This document shows positions 8,231-18,044 of a DNA stretch of 64,000 nucleotides, piece by piece. A program made the translations under genes and the position numbers. Positions within the stretch are counted from its first letter, which is position 1, and each line of letters opens with the position of its first letter. The notes below the pieces were generated by a model. The model searched no databases. It saw only the letters and a list, made by a program, of their open reading frames with translations, and had not been told where the DNA came from. This stretch comes from Bacillota bacterium (GTDB taxonomy: Bacteria > Bacillota > Clostridia > Lachnospirales > Cellulosilyticaceae): NCBI GenBank assembly GCA_023393125.1, contig JAEWMQ010000024.1, forward strand, positions 1-64,000. Direction: 5' to 3'.

Positions 8231-8244
8231 AAAACTAAATCAAT

Positions 8245-9504
8245 TTATTCATTTTCTTTAAAATAACCAGGTGTAAATAAGTGCTCAATATTACAATAGC
8301 TAGGAATACCTGAAGTAAAGTTTAATGAAACTTCACCTTGAATGAGTGGCATTAAATAATCTATAAGCTCAGTAGTTACATCATTTTGAGCTTCATTAAT
8401 CCATTCTAGAGGAACTGTTTTTTCACCATTGGCAATAGAATGAATATCATAAGCAAAAATTTCTAATTCGTAAGGTGTATTTTGAAGACGTTTGTAACAA
8501 ACCATTTTAGCTGTTTCGCCCTTAGCACCTATAGTAGCAGCTGCTTTGCCGATCATAACGGCTTCTTCAAGATCTGTAAGAGAAGCGATATGTCCACCAG
8601 CACGTTGAAGGACATTAAGTTCAATTGAACGTACTTTACAACCTAGTTCTGCTTTGAGTAAGTTTTCTAAAGTTTTACCTACACCACAAAGTTGTTTGTG
8701 GCCAAAAGAATCTACAGCACTACTTGAAGCAGAAATGTATTGCCCTTCAGCATCTTTAATGCCTTCTGAAACGGCTATAATGACATTTTTTCTTTTTTCT
8801 TTAATAGATTTAACATCTTCAATAAAGCGATCTTTATCAAAGACAGCCTCTGGTAAATAAATTAAGTCAGGAGCCATAGAATAACTGTTACGTGCAAGTG
8901 CAGCAGCAGCAGTAAGCCAACCTGCATTTCTTCCCATAATTTCAACAATAGTTACAGAAGGAATGTTATAGATATACGTATCATGTGCGATTTCTAAAAG
9001 AGAAGTTGCTACAAACTTAGCAGCACTTCCAAATCCTGGGGTATGATCTGTAATCGGTAAATCATTGTCAATCGTTTTAGGAATACCAATAATATTAACA
9101 TCGTAGTGATGTGCTTTAGCATAGTCGGAAAGTTTTAAAACTGTATCCATTGAATCATTACCACCAATATAAAAAACAGTTTTAATATCGTGGGAATCAA
9201 AGAAGCGGAATAAATCACGATAAATCACTTCTGAATGCTCGCAAGTTGGTAATTTAAAGCGGCAAGAGCCGAGGTACATAGATGGCGTATGTGTTAATTG
9301 GTCAAGTTCTTCCTGAGTTTGAAATTTGGCTGATAAGTCTAAGTACTTGCCTTGTAATAGGCCTTCAATGCCATTGACCATTCCGTAAACTTTAGAGTAA
9401 AGGTCGTTTTCTAAAATACCTTGTAATACACCGCTAAGCGAAGCATTAATAGCAGCTGTAGGGCCACCAGATTGTCCAATAATACAATTCCCTCTTCTGT
9501 TCAT
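8245..9504 (-). CDS. pfp: Pyrophosphate-type 6-phosphofructokinase
   Basis: A 419-residue phosphofructokinase. GQSGGPTAAIN (10-20) binds phosphates, GGNDSMDT (114-121) carries Asp where ATP-dependent enzymes have Gly, and PKTIDND (142-148) carries the Lys that replaces Gly in PPi-dependent enzymes. MGRNAGW follows. These two positions point to pyrophosphate as phosphoryl donor, making the step fructose-6-phosphate to fructose-1,6-bisphosphate reversible. A second, ATP-type enzyme is encoded at 21884. Anaerobic clostridia often hold both, the PPi form saving ATP in glycolysis. It is monocistronic, with GAAAGGAG before the ATG. Confidence 0.88.
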   Translation of the reverse strand: MNRRGNCIIGQSGGPTAAINASLSGVLQGILENDLYSKVYGMVNGIEGLLQGKYLDLSAKFQTQEELDQLTHTPSMYLGSCRFKLPTCEHSEVIYRDLFRFFDSHDIKTVFYIGGNDSMDTVLKLSDYAKAHHYDVNIIGIPKTIDNDLPITDHTPGFGSAAKFVATSLLEIAHDTYIYNIPSVTIVEIMGRNAGWLTAAAALARNSYSMAPDLIYLPEAVFDKDRFIEDVKSIKEKRKNVIIAVSEGIKDAEGQYISASSSAVDSFGHKQLCGVGKTLENLLKAELGCKVRSIELNVLQRAGGHIASLTDLEEAVMIGKAAATIGAKGETAKMVCYKRLQNTPYELEIFAYDIHSIANGEKTVPLEWINEAQNDVTTELIDYLMPLIQGEVSLNFTSGIPSYCNIEHLFTPGYFKENE

Positions 9505-9695
9505 TGTAAGATAACTCCTTTCAAGAGACCATAGTTTGTCAAAATAATGATAGCAGAATCAAAATAAAAGGTCAAATAATAAAGCATTTTAGACATATAA
9601 ATTGAACATGATAAGCTAAAGACATAGTTAAAAAAGAAGGGATATTTATACTTATAAATAAGTACTAGGCACGTTCAAATAAAGGAGGAGTTTCA

Positions 9696-10949
9696 ATGAA
9701 AAGTAGAAATCGTTTATGGGTAATTGGATTGGCAATAGCTTCATTACTCACAGGTCAATTAATGGCTGCGACAACACAGATAAAACTAGAATATTGTAAT
9801 ACAATGGCGAATATAAGTACCAATACTATAGGAGGTAAGATTAAACTTACCAATATAAGTGGAGAAATCATTAATTTAGAGGACCTAAAGATAAGATATT
9901 ATTATACGGTAGATGAAGCTTTAGCTCAGAGCCTTTGGTGTGACCACGCAGGGCTTATGGGAAGCAAAGGGTATGAAACGATTACAAGCTTTGTAACAAG
10001 TAAGTTTGAGAACTTAACTAATCCTACTAAAGATGCAGATACTTATGTTGAAATTGGCTTCAAACCAGGAATTACGCCATTAACACCTAATGGGACAATC
10101 GAATTGCAAATGAGAATTACGAATAGTAGTTGGAAAAACTATAATCAATCTAATGACTATTCTTATGAAGTTACACCTAATACATACATTGTTAGTGAAC
10201 ATGTAACACTTTATTATAAAGATATGCTTATTAGTGGAAGTGAGCCAAGAAATGAAGGGATAGTGGATGCGATTGTAGCACCTTTAGAGCTTAGTTATGA
10301 CAAAAATAAAGAAATCAGCATAGCTTGTGGAACACAAATTACTTTTAATGGCAATACTTTGGCAAGTATTAAGAATAATGGGACAAGCCTTGGGGCTAGT
10401 GATTATAGTATAGATGATACAGGATACTTAACTTTTAATAACACTTATCTTCAAAGTTTGCCCGTAGGAGACTATCAAATAGTCGTTAATTTTAGTGCAG
10501 GTAAAAGTTCTGTTATTCATTTACAGATTATAGATACAACAGATTACGATTTTGCTATGACAGTAGAAAGTCTTCAGCTAAAAGCAGGAGAAGAAAAGAT
10601 CATTCCTATAAAACTTAATAATGTTTCTACAGGCATTAACAATGCTTGCCTTACTTTTACTTATGATAAAGAACAAATAGAAGTACAGCAAATACTAGCT
10701 GGTGATATTATTCCAAATTCAAATCTCAGCTTTAAATCAGCCATTCATCAAAATAAAGGAACTTTTAACTTGCTTTTTGCTTCTGCTAAGCAAGATGGAA
10801 GTGATCTGATTACTCAATCAGGTGAAATGGTACAAGTAAAGATTAAAGCTAAAAAAGATTTAATAGGTGTACCTTTCAAGGCAGCCAGTATGAAAGATAT
10901 TGCAGATGCAGGGCTAAAAAAAATAACGGTTTTATTTAAAGTGAAATAA
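9696..10949 (+). CDS. Mini-scaffoldin: CBM3-X2-cohesin
   Basis: A 417-residue exported protein that acts outside the cell. A signal peptide (1-25, ending QLMAA) is followed by a family 3 carbohydrate-binding module (about 28-181, with LTNISGEIINLEDLKIRYYY and the C-terminal strand VTLYYKDMLISGSEP). Next comes an X2/Ig-like module (about 193-279, PLELSYDKNKEISI to YQIVVNFSAG) and one type I-like cohesin (about 285-417, GINNACLTFTYDKEQIEVQ, AGDII, GTFNLLFAS). This is the module set of CipC/CbpA-type scaffoldins but with a single cohesin and no dockerin or anchor. It would attach one dockerin enzyme to cellulose. The next gene, 36 bp downstream, encodes a dockerin cellulase, so the pair is probably an operon. 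Confidence 0.9.
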   Translation: MKSRNRLWVIGLAIASLLTGQLMAATTQIKLEYCNTMANISTNTIGGKIKLTNISGEIINLEDLKIRYYYTVDEALAQSLWCDHAGLMGSKGYETITSFVTSKFENLTNPTKDADTYVEIGFKPGITPLTPNGTIELQMRITNSSWKNYNQSNDYSYEVTPNTYIVSEHVTLYYKDMLISGSEPRNEGIVDAIVAPLELSYDKNKEISIACGTQITFNGNTLASIKNNGTSLGASDYSIDDTGYLTFNNTYLQSLPVGDYQIVVNFSAGKSSVIHLQIIDTTDYDFAMTVESLQLKAGEEKIIPIKLNNVSTGINNACLTFTYDKEQIEVQQILAGDIIPNSNLSFKSAIHQNKGTFNLLFASAKQDGSDLITQSGEMVQVKIKAKKDLIGVPFKAASMKDIADAGLKKITVLFKVK

Positions 10950-10985
10950 CATTTTAAAAATATATAGGAAGTAAGGAGGCGTCTT

Positions 10986-12536
10986 ATGAAAATAGGGAAG
11001 AAAGTAACAAGTCTAGCGCTAAGTGCTTTAATGGTGGTAATGATAGGAATGCCTAGCACAGTAATGGCTGCTACAGCAAAATCAGATGATGATTGGTTAA
11101 CGACTAAAGGGAATAAGATTGTTGATCAAAACGGAAATGAAGTATGGTTAACAGGTATTAATTGGTTTGGTTTTAATACAGGCACTAATGTATTCGATGG
11201 GGTATGGAGTGTGAATATGAAAAAAGCTTTAGATGAAATGGCTAACCGTGGTATGAATATCCTACGTATTCCTATTTCTACACAGCTAATTTATGAATGG
11301 AAGAATGGTACCGCAAAAAAAGCTAATGTGAATGAGTATGTTAACCCAGAGCTAACAGGTATGAGTAGTTTACAACTATTTGACGAGGCAGTTAAGATGT
11401 GTAGGGCAAATGGTATGAAAATCATGCTAGATATTCATAGTGCTGAGACTAATGCTATGGGGCATATTTATCCAGTTTGGTATGATGCTGCTCATCCTAT
11501 TGAAATGTATCATGAAACATTAGAATGGTTTACGCAGCGTTATAAAAATGATGATACGATTGTAGCCATTGATCTTAAAAATGAGCCTCATGGAAAACCA
11601 GGTCAAGATAAAGTATGGGCTAAATGGGATAATTCAACAGATCAAAACAACTGGAAATATGCAGCTGAAGCAGCTGCAGCTAAAGTATTGGCTATTAATC
11701 CAAACCTACTTATAGTTATTGAAGGTGTAGAAGCTTATCCAATGGAAGGGTATGACTATACAGCGCGTGATGAATATATGAAACCTCATTATTACTACAA
11801 TTGGTGGGGAGGTAACTTAAGAGGTGTTAAAGATTATCCTATTGATTTAGGCGTATATCAATCACAAGTTGTGTATTCACCTCATGATTATGGTCCACTT
11901 GTATATGCACAGCCATGGTTTGAAAAAGATTTTACAACGGAAACCCTTTATGAAGATTGTTGGGGAGATAACTGGGCTTATATTAATGAAGAAGGTATTG
12001 CTCCGTTGCTTATGGGTGAATGGGGTGGTTTTATGGATGGTGGTAAAAATCAGAAATGGATGACCTTATTAAGAGACTATATGATTGAAAATAAAATTCA
12101 CCATACATTCTGGTGTTATAATGCTAACTCAGGAGATACAGGAGGATTAGTAGGTTATGATTTTGCAACTTGGGATGAAGCTAAATATGCATTTTTAAAA
12201 CCAGCTTTATGGCAAAATGCAGAGGGACAATTTATTGGTTTAGATCATGAGGTACCGTTAGGAAATAAGGGTATTACAGTAGCAGCTTATTACAATGGCA
12301 CGCAGCCTGAAAATCCAGGTGAGCCTGGTGGAACTGTTATAAAGGGTGACTTAAACGGTGATCAAAGTATCAATTCTACAGATTATGCACTATTAAAAAG
12401 ACATTTATTAGGAGTGAGCCTATTAACAAATACGGCATTAAAGAGTGCAGATATTAATCAGGATGAGAAAGTTAATGAAGAGGACTTATCAAAGTTAGAA
12501 AACTATTTACTTGGAAATAGTGATAGTTTGCAATGA
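10986..12536 (+). CDS. GH5 cellulase with C-terminal dockerin
   Basis: A 516-residue secreted endoglucanase-like enzyme. A signal peptide covers 1-29. The GH5 barrel spans about 35-415, with acid/base Glu200 in LKNEPHG, nucleophile Glu345 in LMGEWGG, and conserved His300 in YSPHDYG. It should cleave beta-1,4-glucan by the retaining mechanism. A short Pro/Gly linker (441-449) leads to a dockerin (452-512) with two calcium-loop repeats, DLNGDQSINSTD and DINQDEKVNEED. The recognition pair at positions 10-11 is Ser-Thr in the first repeat and Glu-Glu in the second. There is no carbohydrate-binding module of its own. It sits 36 bp behind the mini-scaffoldin that has a cohesin and a CBM3. Confidence 0.93.
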   Translation: MKIGKKVTSLALSALMVVMIGMPSTVMAATAKSDDDWLTTKGNKIVDQNGNEVWLTGINWFGFNTGTNVFDGVWSVNMKKALDEMANRGMNILRIPISTQLIYEWKNGTAKKANVNEYVNPELTGMSSLQLFDEAVKMCRANGMKIMLDIHSAETNAMGHIYPVWYDAAHPIEMYHETLEWFTQRYKNDDTIVAIDLKNEPHGKPGQDKVWAKWDNSTDQNNWKYAAEAAAAKVLAINPNLLIVIEGVEAYPMEGYDYTARDEYMKPHYYYNWWGGNLRGVKDYPIDLGVYQSQVVYSPHDYGPLVYAQPWFEKDFTTETLYEDCWGDNWAYINEEGIAPLLMGEWGGFMDGGKNQKWMTLLRDYMIENKIHHTFWCYNANSGDTGGLVGYDFATWDEAKYAFLKPALWQNAEGQFIGLDHEVPLGNKGITVAAYYNGTQPENPGEPGGTVIKGDLNGDQSINSTDYALLKRHLLGVSLLTNTALKSADINQDEKVNEEDLSKLENYLLGNSDSLQ

Positions 12537-12588
12537 AAATGCAGTATGCATCTAGTCGTATGTGTCATAGAACCTGTGTCAGTACCAC

Positions 12589-12616
12589 TTGACAAAAAAC
12601 GTATAGTGAGTACAAT
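12589..12616 (+). promoter_or_regulatory. Vegetative promoter of pheST
   Basis: TTGACA (12589-12594), a 16-bp spacer, then TACAAT (12611-12616), placed just upstream of the T-box leader. Confidence 0.8.
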
Positions 12617-12639
12617 AATAAATAATATGTTTTTATACA

Positions 12640-12893
12640 TGAAAAGCGAAGAAGATGCATAGTAGGAAAATATGAACCAATAGAGAGAAGGTATCACCGG
12701 CTGCAAGTACCTTTTGGCAATCCTATTTTTTGAATTTCACATTGGAGCTTTATCTTTGAAATGGTTAAAAGTAGAAGATGACGGTGGCAACGTTAGAGCC
12801 AAATGAGTGTTTATACTTTTTGGTATAAAAATTTGGGTGGTATCGCGGAGACTAAAAGCTTCGTCCCTTTTTGGGGACGAGGCTTTTTTATTT
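12640..12893 (+). promoter_or_regulatory. T-box leader of pheST (Phe)
   Basis: The T-box sequence GGGTGGTATCGCGG starts at 12835, so the leader binds uncharged tRNA and controls read-through. A terminator stem (12856-12883) with cTTTTTTA competes with the antiterminator that contains the T-box. Stem I occupies about 12650-12770. A TTC triplet at 12736-12738, followed by A, is the likely specifier codon and fits tRNA-Phe, but stem I was assigned by eye. Low charged tRNA-Phe would raise expression of the two synthetase genes. Confidence 0.9.
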
Positions 12894-12953
12894 TGTCTTC
12901 TCATAGCTATCCACCACTGATTAAGCAAGTGAAAATAAGAAAGGAGTTTTACA

Positions 12954-13973
12954 ATGAAAGATAAATTAGAGATGATCAAACATAGTGCCATTACTAGTAT
13001 TGAAACAGCTAATAGCCTAACAGTTCTTGAAGAACTGCGCGTACAATATCTTGGTAAAAAAGGTGAGTTAACAGCAGTACTTCGTAATATGAAAGACTTA
13101 AGTAATGAAGAAAGACCAATTGTTGGTCAAATTGCCAATGAGGTAAGAGCAGATATTGAAGCAAGTCTTGCTAATAAAAAAGTAGCTTTAGAAGCAGCTG
13201 AGCAAAATAAAAAACTTCAAGAAGAAGTATTAGATATAACAATGCCAGGTAAAAAATTAAATCTTGGACACATGCATCCACTTCAAAAAACATTAGAGGA
13301 AGTACAAAATATTTTTCTTGGAATGGGATATGAAATTGTAGAAGGCCGTGAAATAGAAACAGCTTATTATAACTTTGATGCCCTTAACTTAGGAGAAGAA
13401 CATCCAGCACGTGATGAACAAGATACTTTCTACTTTAACAGTCAACTTGTTCTTAGAACAGCAACTTCACCTGTTCAAGTACACACTATGGAAAATGAAA
13501 GCTTACCTATTCGTATGATTGCACCAGGTCGTGTTTATCGTTCAGATGAAGTGGATGCAACTCACTCTCCTGTGTTTAATCAAATCGAAGGACTTGTTAT
13601 TGATAAAAACATTACTTTTGGTGATCTTAAAGGCGTTCTTGCAGAATTTGCAAAAGCATTATTTGGAGATAAAGTAGAAGTTAAATTTAGACCTCACTAT
13701 TTTCCATTTACAGAACCAAGTGCAGAAGTAGACGTATCTTGTGTTATGTGTGGTGGTAAAGGATGCAACGTATGTAAAGGTTCAGGTTGGATTGAAATTC
13801 TTGGTTGTGGTATGGTACATCCAAAAGTACTTGAAATGGCAGGTATTGATCCAACAGTATATCAAGGTTTTGCATTCGGTGTAGGACTTGAGCGTATTAC
13901 TATGCTTAAATACAATATCAATGACTTAAGATTATTCTACGAAAATGATATTCGTTTCTTATCACAATTTTAA
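12954..13973 (+). CDS. pheS: Phenylalanyl-tRNA synthetase alpha subunit
   Basis: A 339-residue class II synthetase subunit that charges tRNA-Phe as an alpha2-beta2 tetramer. An N-terminal coiled coil (1-90) binds tRNA. The catalytic domain contains HPLQKTLEEVQNIFLGMGYE, the motif 2 region RTATSPVQVHTM with RMIAPGRVYR, and motif 3 in FAFGVGLERITMLKY. The CVMCGGKGCNVCKGSGW segment carries the four-cysteine cluster seen in many clostridial PheS proteins. Length is normal. AAGGAG precedes the ATG, and pheT follows after 24 bp. Expression is governed by the upstream T-box. Confidence 0.97.
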   Translation: MKDKLEMIKHSAITSIETANSLTVLEELRVQYLGKKGELTAVLRNMKDLSNEERPIVGQIANEVRADIEASLANKKVALEAAEQNKKLQEEVLDITMPGKKLNLGHMHPLQKTLEEVQNIFLGMGYEIVEGREIETAYYNFDALNLGEEHPARDEQDTFYFNSQLVLRTATSPVQVHTMENESLPIRMIAPGRVYRSDEVDATHSPVFNQIEGLVIDKNITFGDLKGVLAEFAKALFGDKVEVKFRPHYFPFTEPSAEVDVSCVMCGGKGCNVCKGSGWIEILGCGMVHPKVLEMAGIDPTVYQGFAFGVGLERITMLKYNINDLRLFYENDIRFLSQF

Positions 13974-13997
13974 GAGAAGTAGAAAGGAGAAAATCAA

Positions 13998-16424
13998 ATG
14001 AACGTACCTATGTCCTGGCTTAAACAATATGTAGATATAGATGTAGATATAAAGACTTTTGAAGATGCAATGACAATGTCAGGCTCAAAAGTAGAAGCAG
14101 TAGAAGAAAGTGGAAAAGAAATTACTAAAGTAGTAGCAGGTAAAATTATTGATGTACAGCCTCATCCAAATGCAGATAAACTTCGTATTATGCAAGTAGA
14201 TGTGGCAGGCGAAAGACCACTCCAAATTGTAACAGCAGCAACTAATGTGAATTTAGGTGATGTAGTACCTGTTTCTCTTGATGGTGCAACCTTAGCAGGA
14301 GGACTTAAAATTAAAGCAGGTAAACTTCGCGGCGAACTTTCAGAAGGAATGTTCTGTTCAGTAGAGGAACTTGGCTTTAGTGAAGAAGATATTGAAGATG
14401 CACCACATGATGGGGTTTATATTTTCCATAATGATATTCAATTAGGATCAGATGTAAAACCGCACTTTGGTCTTGGTGAACAAGTGGTAGAATATGAAAT
14501 TACATCAAACCGCGCAGATTGCTTTAGTATTTTAGGGATTGCAAGAGAAGCAGCAGCTACATTTAAGAAACCTTTTAAATTCCCAAGCATCACAGTAGAA
14601 GAAGTAGGTGGTAATGCAGCTGAAATGGCTTCTATTACTATTGAGAATGAAGACTTATGTCCTCGTTATGCAGCTAGAATTATTAAAAATGTAAAGGTAG
14701 GTCCATCACCTAAATGGTTAAAAGACCGTTTGCTTTCAGCAGGCCTTCGTCCAATTAATAACATTGTAGATATTACAAATTACATGCTGCTTGAATTTGG
14801 TCAACCAATGCATGCGTTTGACTATGACAAATTAGCAGGACATGAAATTCATGTGCGTAATGCAAAAAAAGGTGAGAAGTTTGTCACTTTATTTGAAGAA
14901 GAAAAAACATTAGATGAAACTATGCTTGTCATTGCAGATAGTGAAAAAGCAGTAGCCATTGCTGGTGTTATGGGCGGCGAAAATTCAAAAGTAACAGAAG
15001 AAACAACAACGATTCTTTTTGAATGTGCTAACTTTAATGGCTATAGTGTGCGTCAAACTTCTAAAAAATTAAATCTAAGAAGTGACTCTTCTGTAAAATA
15101 TACAAAAGGTCTTGATCCAAATAACATAACACTTGCTCTTGAACGTGCGGCGCAGCTTATTAATATGACTGGTGCAGGTGAAGTAGTAAGCGGTAAGATT
15201 GATGTTTATCCAAGAAAAAGAGAAACTCTTACAATTCCTTATGATGTAATCTGGATTAATAACTTCTTAGGTACTGAGATATCAGAAGATGAAATGATAG
15301 CTTATTTTGAATCACTTGAGTTTGATGTCAATAAGGAAGCTAAAACAGTTACTATCCCTACTTTTAGAACAGATGTTACTATGATGGCTGATCTAGCAGA
15401 AGAAGTAGCAAGATTATATGGTTACGATAGAATCAAACCAACACTTGAGAGGGCAGAACCTACAAGAGGTACAAAAACTTTTGAACAAATCACATGTGAC
15501 CAAATTAGAAGTGTCATGAGTAGTTATGGTGTTTATGGTGCTTTAACTTATTCTTTTGAAAGTCCAAAAGTGTTCGATAAACTTTGTATCAAAGAGAATA
15601 GTCCATTAAGAGATGCCATGAAGATAACTAATCCACTTGGAGAAGACTTTAGTATCATGAGAACAACAAGCTTAAATGGTATTTTAACGTCTCTTTCTAC
15701 TAACTTTAATAGAAGAGTCGAAGAAGCTGCTCTTTATGAGATTGGGAAAATCTATGTAAAACAACCGGTTACAGAAGAAGTCACAACAGATATTAAACGT
15801 CAAGGTGAAAACTTATTACCAGCTGAAATTAAGAAATTAACAGTAGGTGCTTATGGTAAAAATACTGATTTCTTCTCTATTAAAGGGATGATTGAGACTT
15901 TAATGGGGCAACTTCATATTAGTAATATTGAAGTAGTTAGAAATAGTGAATTAGATTATATGCATCCAGGACGTACGGCTACTTTATTAATCAATGGTAA
16001 AGATGCAGGGTTCTTTGGAGAAATTCATCCACAAGTAGCTAAAAATTACAACTTAGATACAAGAGTGTATATGGTTGAATTGGATCTTGCTACAATGTTA
16101 GAGGCAATAGACAAAAATGTTACTTTCAAGCCGCTTCCTAAGTATCCAGCAACAGCAAGAGATATTGCGATGTTAGTAAGTAAAGAAACATTAGTTGGTG
16201 AGTTAGAAAAAGTTATTAAACAACGTAGTGGTAAACTACTTGAATCAGTGGAACTTTTTGATGTTTATGAAGGTGCACAAATTGAGGCTGGGTATAAATC
16301 AGTAGCCTTTAAACTTACATTTAGAGCAGAAGATCGTACGCTAGTAGATGAAGATATTCAAAAAATAATGAAAAAAGTTCTAAATGGTTTAGAAATGAAT
16401 TGTGGAGCTAAATTGAGAGATTAA
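13998..16424 (+). CDS. pheT: Phenylalanyl-tRNA synthetase beta subunit
   Basis: An 808-residue partner of PheS. In order it has an N-terminal domain, a tRNA-binding (EMAP-like) domain around 40-150, the B3/B4 editing domain with EITSNRADCFSILGIAREAA and a later GQPMHAFDYDKL, a B5 domain, the catalytic-like core with AEEVARLYGYDRI, and a C-terminal FDX-ACB anticodon-binding domain (PKYPATARDIAML). The editing domain clears mischarged tyrosine from tRNA-Phe. Length and domain order are normal. It is translated from AAAGGAG and ends before a strong terminator. Confidence 0.97.
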   Translation: MNVPMSWLKQYVDIDVDIKTFEDAMTMSGSKVEAVEESGKEITKVVAGKIIDVQPHPNADKLRIMQVDVAGERPLQIVTAATNVNLGDVVPVSLDGATLAGGLKIKAGKLRGELSEGMFCSVEELGFSEEDIEDAPHDGVYIFHNDIQLGSDVKPHFGLGEQVVEYEITSNRADCFSILGIAREAAATFKKPFKFPSITVEEVGGNAAEMASITIENEDLCPRYAARIIKNVKVGPSPKWLKDRLLSAGLRPINNIVDITNYMLLEFGQPMHAFDYDKLAGHEIHVRNAKKGEKFVTLFEEEKTLDETMLVIADSEKAVAIAGVMGGENSKVTEETTTILFECANFNGYSVRQTSKKLNLRSDSSVKYTKGLDPNNITLALERAAQLINMTGAGEVVSGKIDVYPRKRETLTIPYDVIWINNFLGTEISEDEMIAYFESLEFDVNKEAKTVTIPTFRTDVTMMADLAEEVARLYGYDRIKPTLERAEPTRGTKTFEQITCDQIRSVMSSYGVYGALTYSFESPKVFDKLCIKENSPLRDAMKITNPLGEDFSIMRTTSLNGILTSLSTNFNRRVEEAALYEIGKIYVKQPVTEEVTTDIKRQGENLLPAEIKKLTVGAYGKNTDFFSIKGMIETLMGQLHISNIEVVRNSELDYMHPGRTATLLINGKDAGFFGEIHPQVAKNYNLDTRVYMVELDLATMLEAIDKNVTFKPLPKYPATARDIAMLVSKETLVGELEKVIKQRSGKLLESVELFDVYEGAQIEAGYKSVAFKLTFRAEDRTLVDEDIQKIMKKVLNGLEMNCGAKLRD

Positions 16425-16434
16425 TAAAGAAAGA

Positions 16435-16462
16435 ATGAAGCAGTATACTGCTTCATTTTTTT
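16435..16462 (+). terminator. Terminator of pheST
   Basis: A 9-bp stem (atgaagcag / ctgcttcat) with a four-base loop and seven Ts, 10 bp beyond the pheT stop. Confidence 0.9.
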
Positions 16463-16766
16463 GTGTATGTAGTAAGCTAAAATAATAAGAGAGAATAATA
16501 TTATTGTTTTGAGTGAAAATACTAAATTTTTGAATTAGAATAGAACATCTCCTTCATTGTGAAAATGTAATAGGGTATAAGTGGGCATAAAAGTAACAAA
16601 ATATCATCGAAATAATAGAGAGATAAGTAAGTAATATACAAAATAAATAAATTCACTAAAAAAAATTGCAAGAATTCAAGTATTGAGTTGCAAAAATTTC
16701 AAAACAGTGTATTATATTAGTAGAAATAAATCATCATCAATAGCCTGAGATAAGGGGGATATTAAG
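16463..16766 (+). promoter_or_regulatory. Intergenic region with promoter of the aminotransferase gene
   Basis: AT-rich DNA with no gene. A likely promoter is TTGCAA at 16688-16693 and TATTAT at 16710-16715 with a 16-bp spacer, about 50 bp before the TTG start. Nothing else is recognised. Confidence 0.55.
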
Positions 16767-18044
16767 TTGTTAGACTTTACAAAGTATTCAATAGAACAAT
16801 TAGTGGATGAAAAACAATTACTTGAGGAAAAATATGCAGATTATGTGGGGGAAAAGTTAAAGTTAGATATGTCTAGGGGGAAACCCGCAAGTACTCAACT
16901 AGATCTTAACAATGATATTTTAGCTACATTAGAAAATTATATAGCAGAAGATGGCACTGATGCACGTAACTATGGTGTATTAGATGGCTTAAGTGAAGCT
17001 AAAAAACTATTTTCAGAGCTCCTTAATATTGCACCAGCCAATATGATTATTGGAGGTAATTCAAGTCTTAACTTAATGTATGATACCATGACTCGCCTCT
17101 TTTTATTTGGTACAGAAGGAGAACTACCATGGTGTAAATTAGAGAAGGTGAAATTCCTTTGCCCAAGTCCTGGTTATGATAGACATTTTGCTATTTGTGA
17201 AGATTTAGGTATGGAGATGATTACAGTACCTATGCATGAAGATGGTCCAGACATGGATTATATAGAAGCACTTGTAAAAGAAGATGCAAGTATTAAAGGT
17301 ATTTGGTGTGTGCCGCTCTATTCCAACCCGCAAGGTATTTGCTATAGTGATGAGGTAGTAGAACGTTTGGCAAGTATGAGTACAGCAGCAAAAGATTTTA
17401 GAATCTTTTGGGATAATGCTTATGGCGTTCATCATATTTATGATGAAGTTAAACTAAAAGACATTTTTGAGGCGGCTCAGGCTGCAGGTAATGAAAATCG
17501 TGTATATTACTTCTTCTCTACTTCAAAAATTACTTTTCCAGGAGCAGGGGTAGCCTTGATGGCATCTAGCTTGAGTAACATTTCAGAAATTAAAAAACAT
17601 ATGAGCATCCAAACAATTGGTCATGATAAACTTAATCAACTTCGCACAGTTAATTACTTTAAGAACGCAGAAGGCATTCGTGCTCATATGAAGAAATTAG
17701 GAAATGAATTAAGACCAAAATTTGAAATTGTCTTAAATACATTAGAAGAAGAATTAGCAGGTACAGGGCTTTTGAGCTGGACTAAGCCACAAGGAGGATA
17801 CTTTGTAGCTGTAGATACGCTTCCAGGGTGTGCCAAGGAAACGGTTAGGCTTGCAAAAGAAGCAGGTGTCGTATTAACAGGTGCAGGTGCAACTTTCCCT
17901 TATCAAAATGACCCACAAGATAGAAATATTCGTATTGCACCAACTTACCCTACAGTGGAAGAATTACAAAAAGCCATGGAGCTTTTCTGCGTATGTGTGA
18001 AATTAGCAGGTGTTAATCGTTTATTAGAAACAATTAAGAATTAA
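16767..18044 (+). CDS. Aspartate-type aminotransferase (MocR-like family, PF12897)
   Basis: A 425-residue PLP-dependent aminotransferase. Features typical of this subfamily are MSRGKPASTQLDLNNDIL (residues 34-51), ARNYGVLDGLSEAKKLF, GGNSSLNLMYD, LCPSPGYDRHFAICE and GIWCVPLYSNPQGICYS. The PLP Lys lies in FFSTSKITFPGAG. The family usually transaminates aspartate or a related amino acid with 2-oxoglutarate, but specificity cannot be read from sequence. Translation starts at TTG 16767 with AAGGGGG nine bases before it, and an earlier start is not supported. It is a single gene. Confidence 0.85.
   Translation: MLDFTKYSIEQLVDEKQLLEEKYADYVGEKLKLDMSRGKPASTQLDLNNDILATLENYIAEDGTDARNYGVLDGLSEAKKLFSELLNIAPANMIIGGNSSLNLMYDTMTRLFLFGTEGELPWCKLEKVKFLCPSPGYDRHFAICEDLGMEMITVPMHEDGPDMDYIEALVKEDASIKGIWCVPLYSNPQGICYSDEVVERLASMSTAAKDFRIFWDNAYGVHHIYDEVKLKDIFEAAQAAGNENRVYYFFSTSKITFPGAGVALMASSLSNISEIKKHMSIQTIGHDKLNQLRTVNYFKNAEGIRAHMKKLGNELRPKFEIVLNTLEEELAGTGLLSWTKPQGGYFVAVDTLPGCAKETVRLAKEAGVVLTGAGATFPYQNDPQDRNIRIAPTYPTVEELQKAMELFCVCVKLAGVNRLLETIKN

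Noticed and set aside
12737..12991. Minus-strand 84-codon frame
   Set aside because: It lies across the pheST T-box leader and start of pheS and has no ribosome site or family resemblance.
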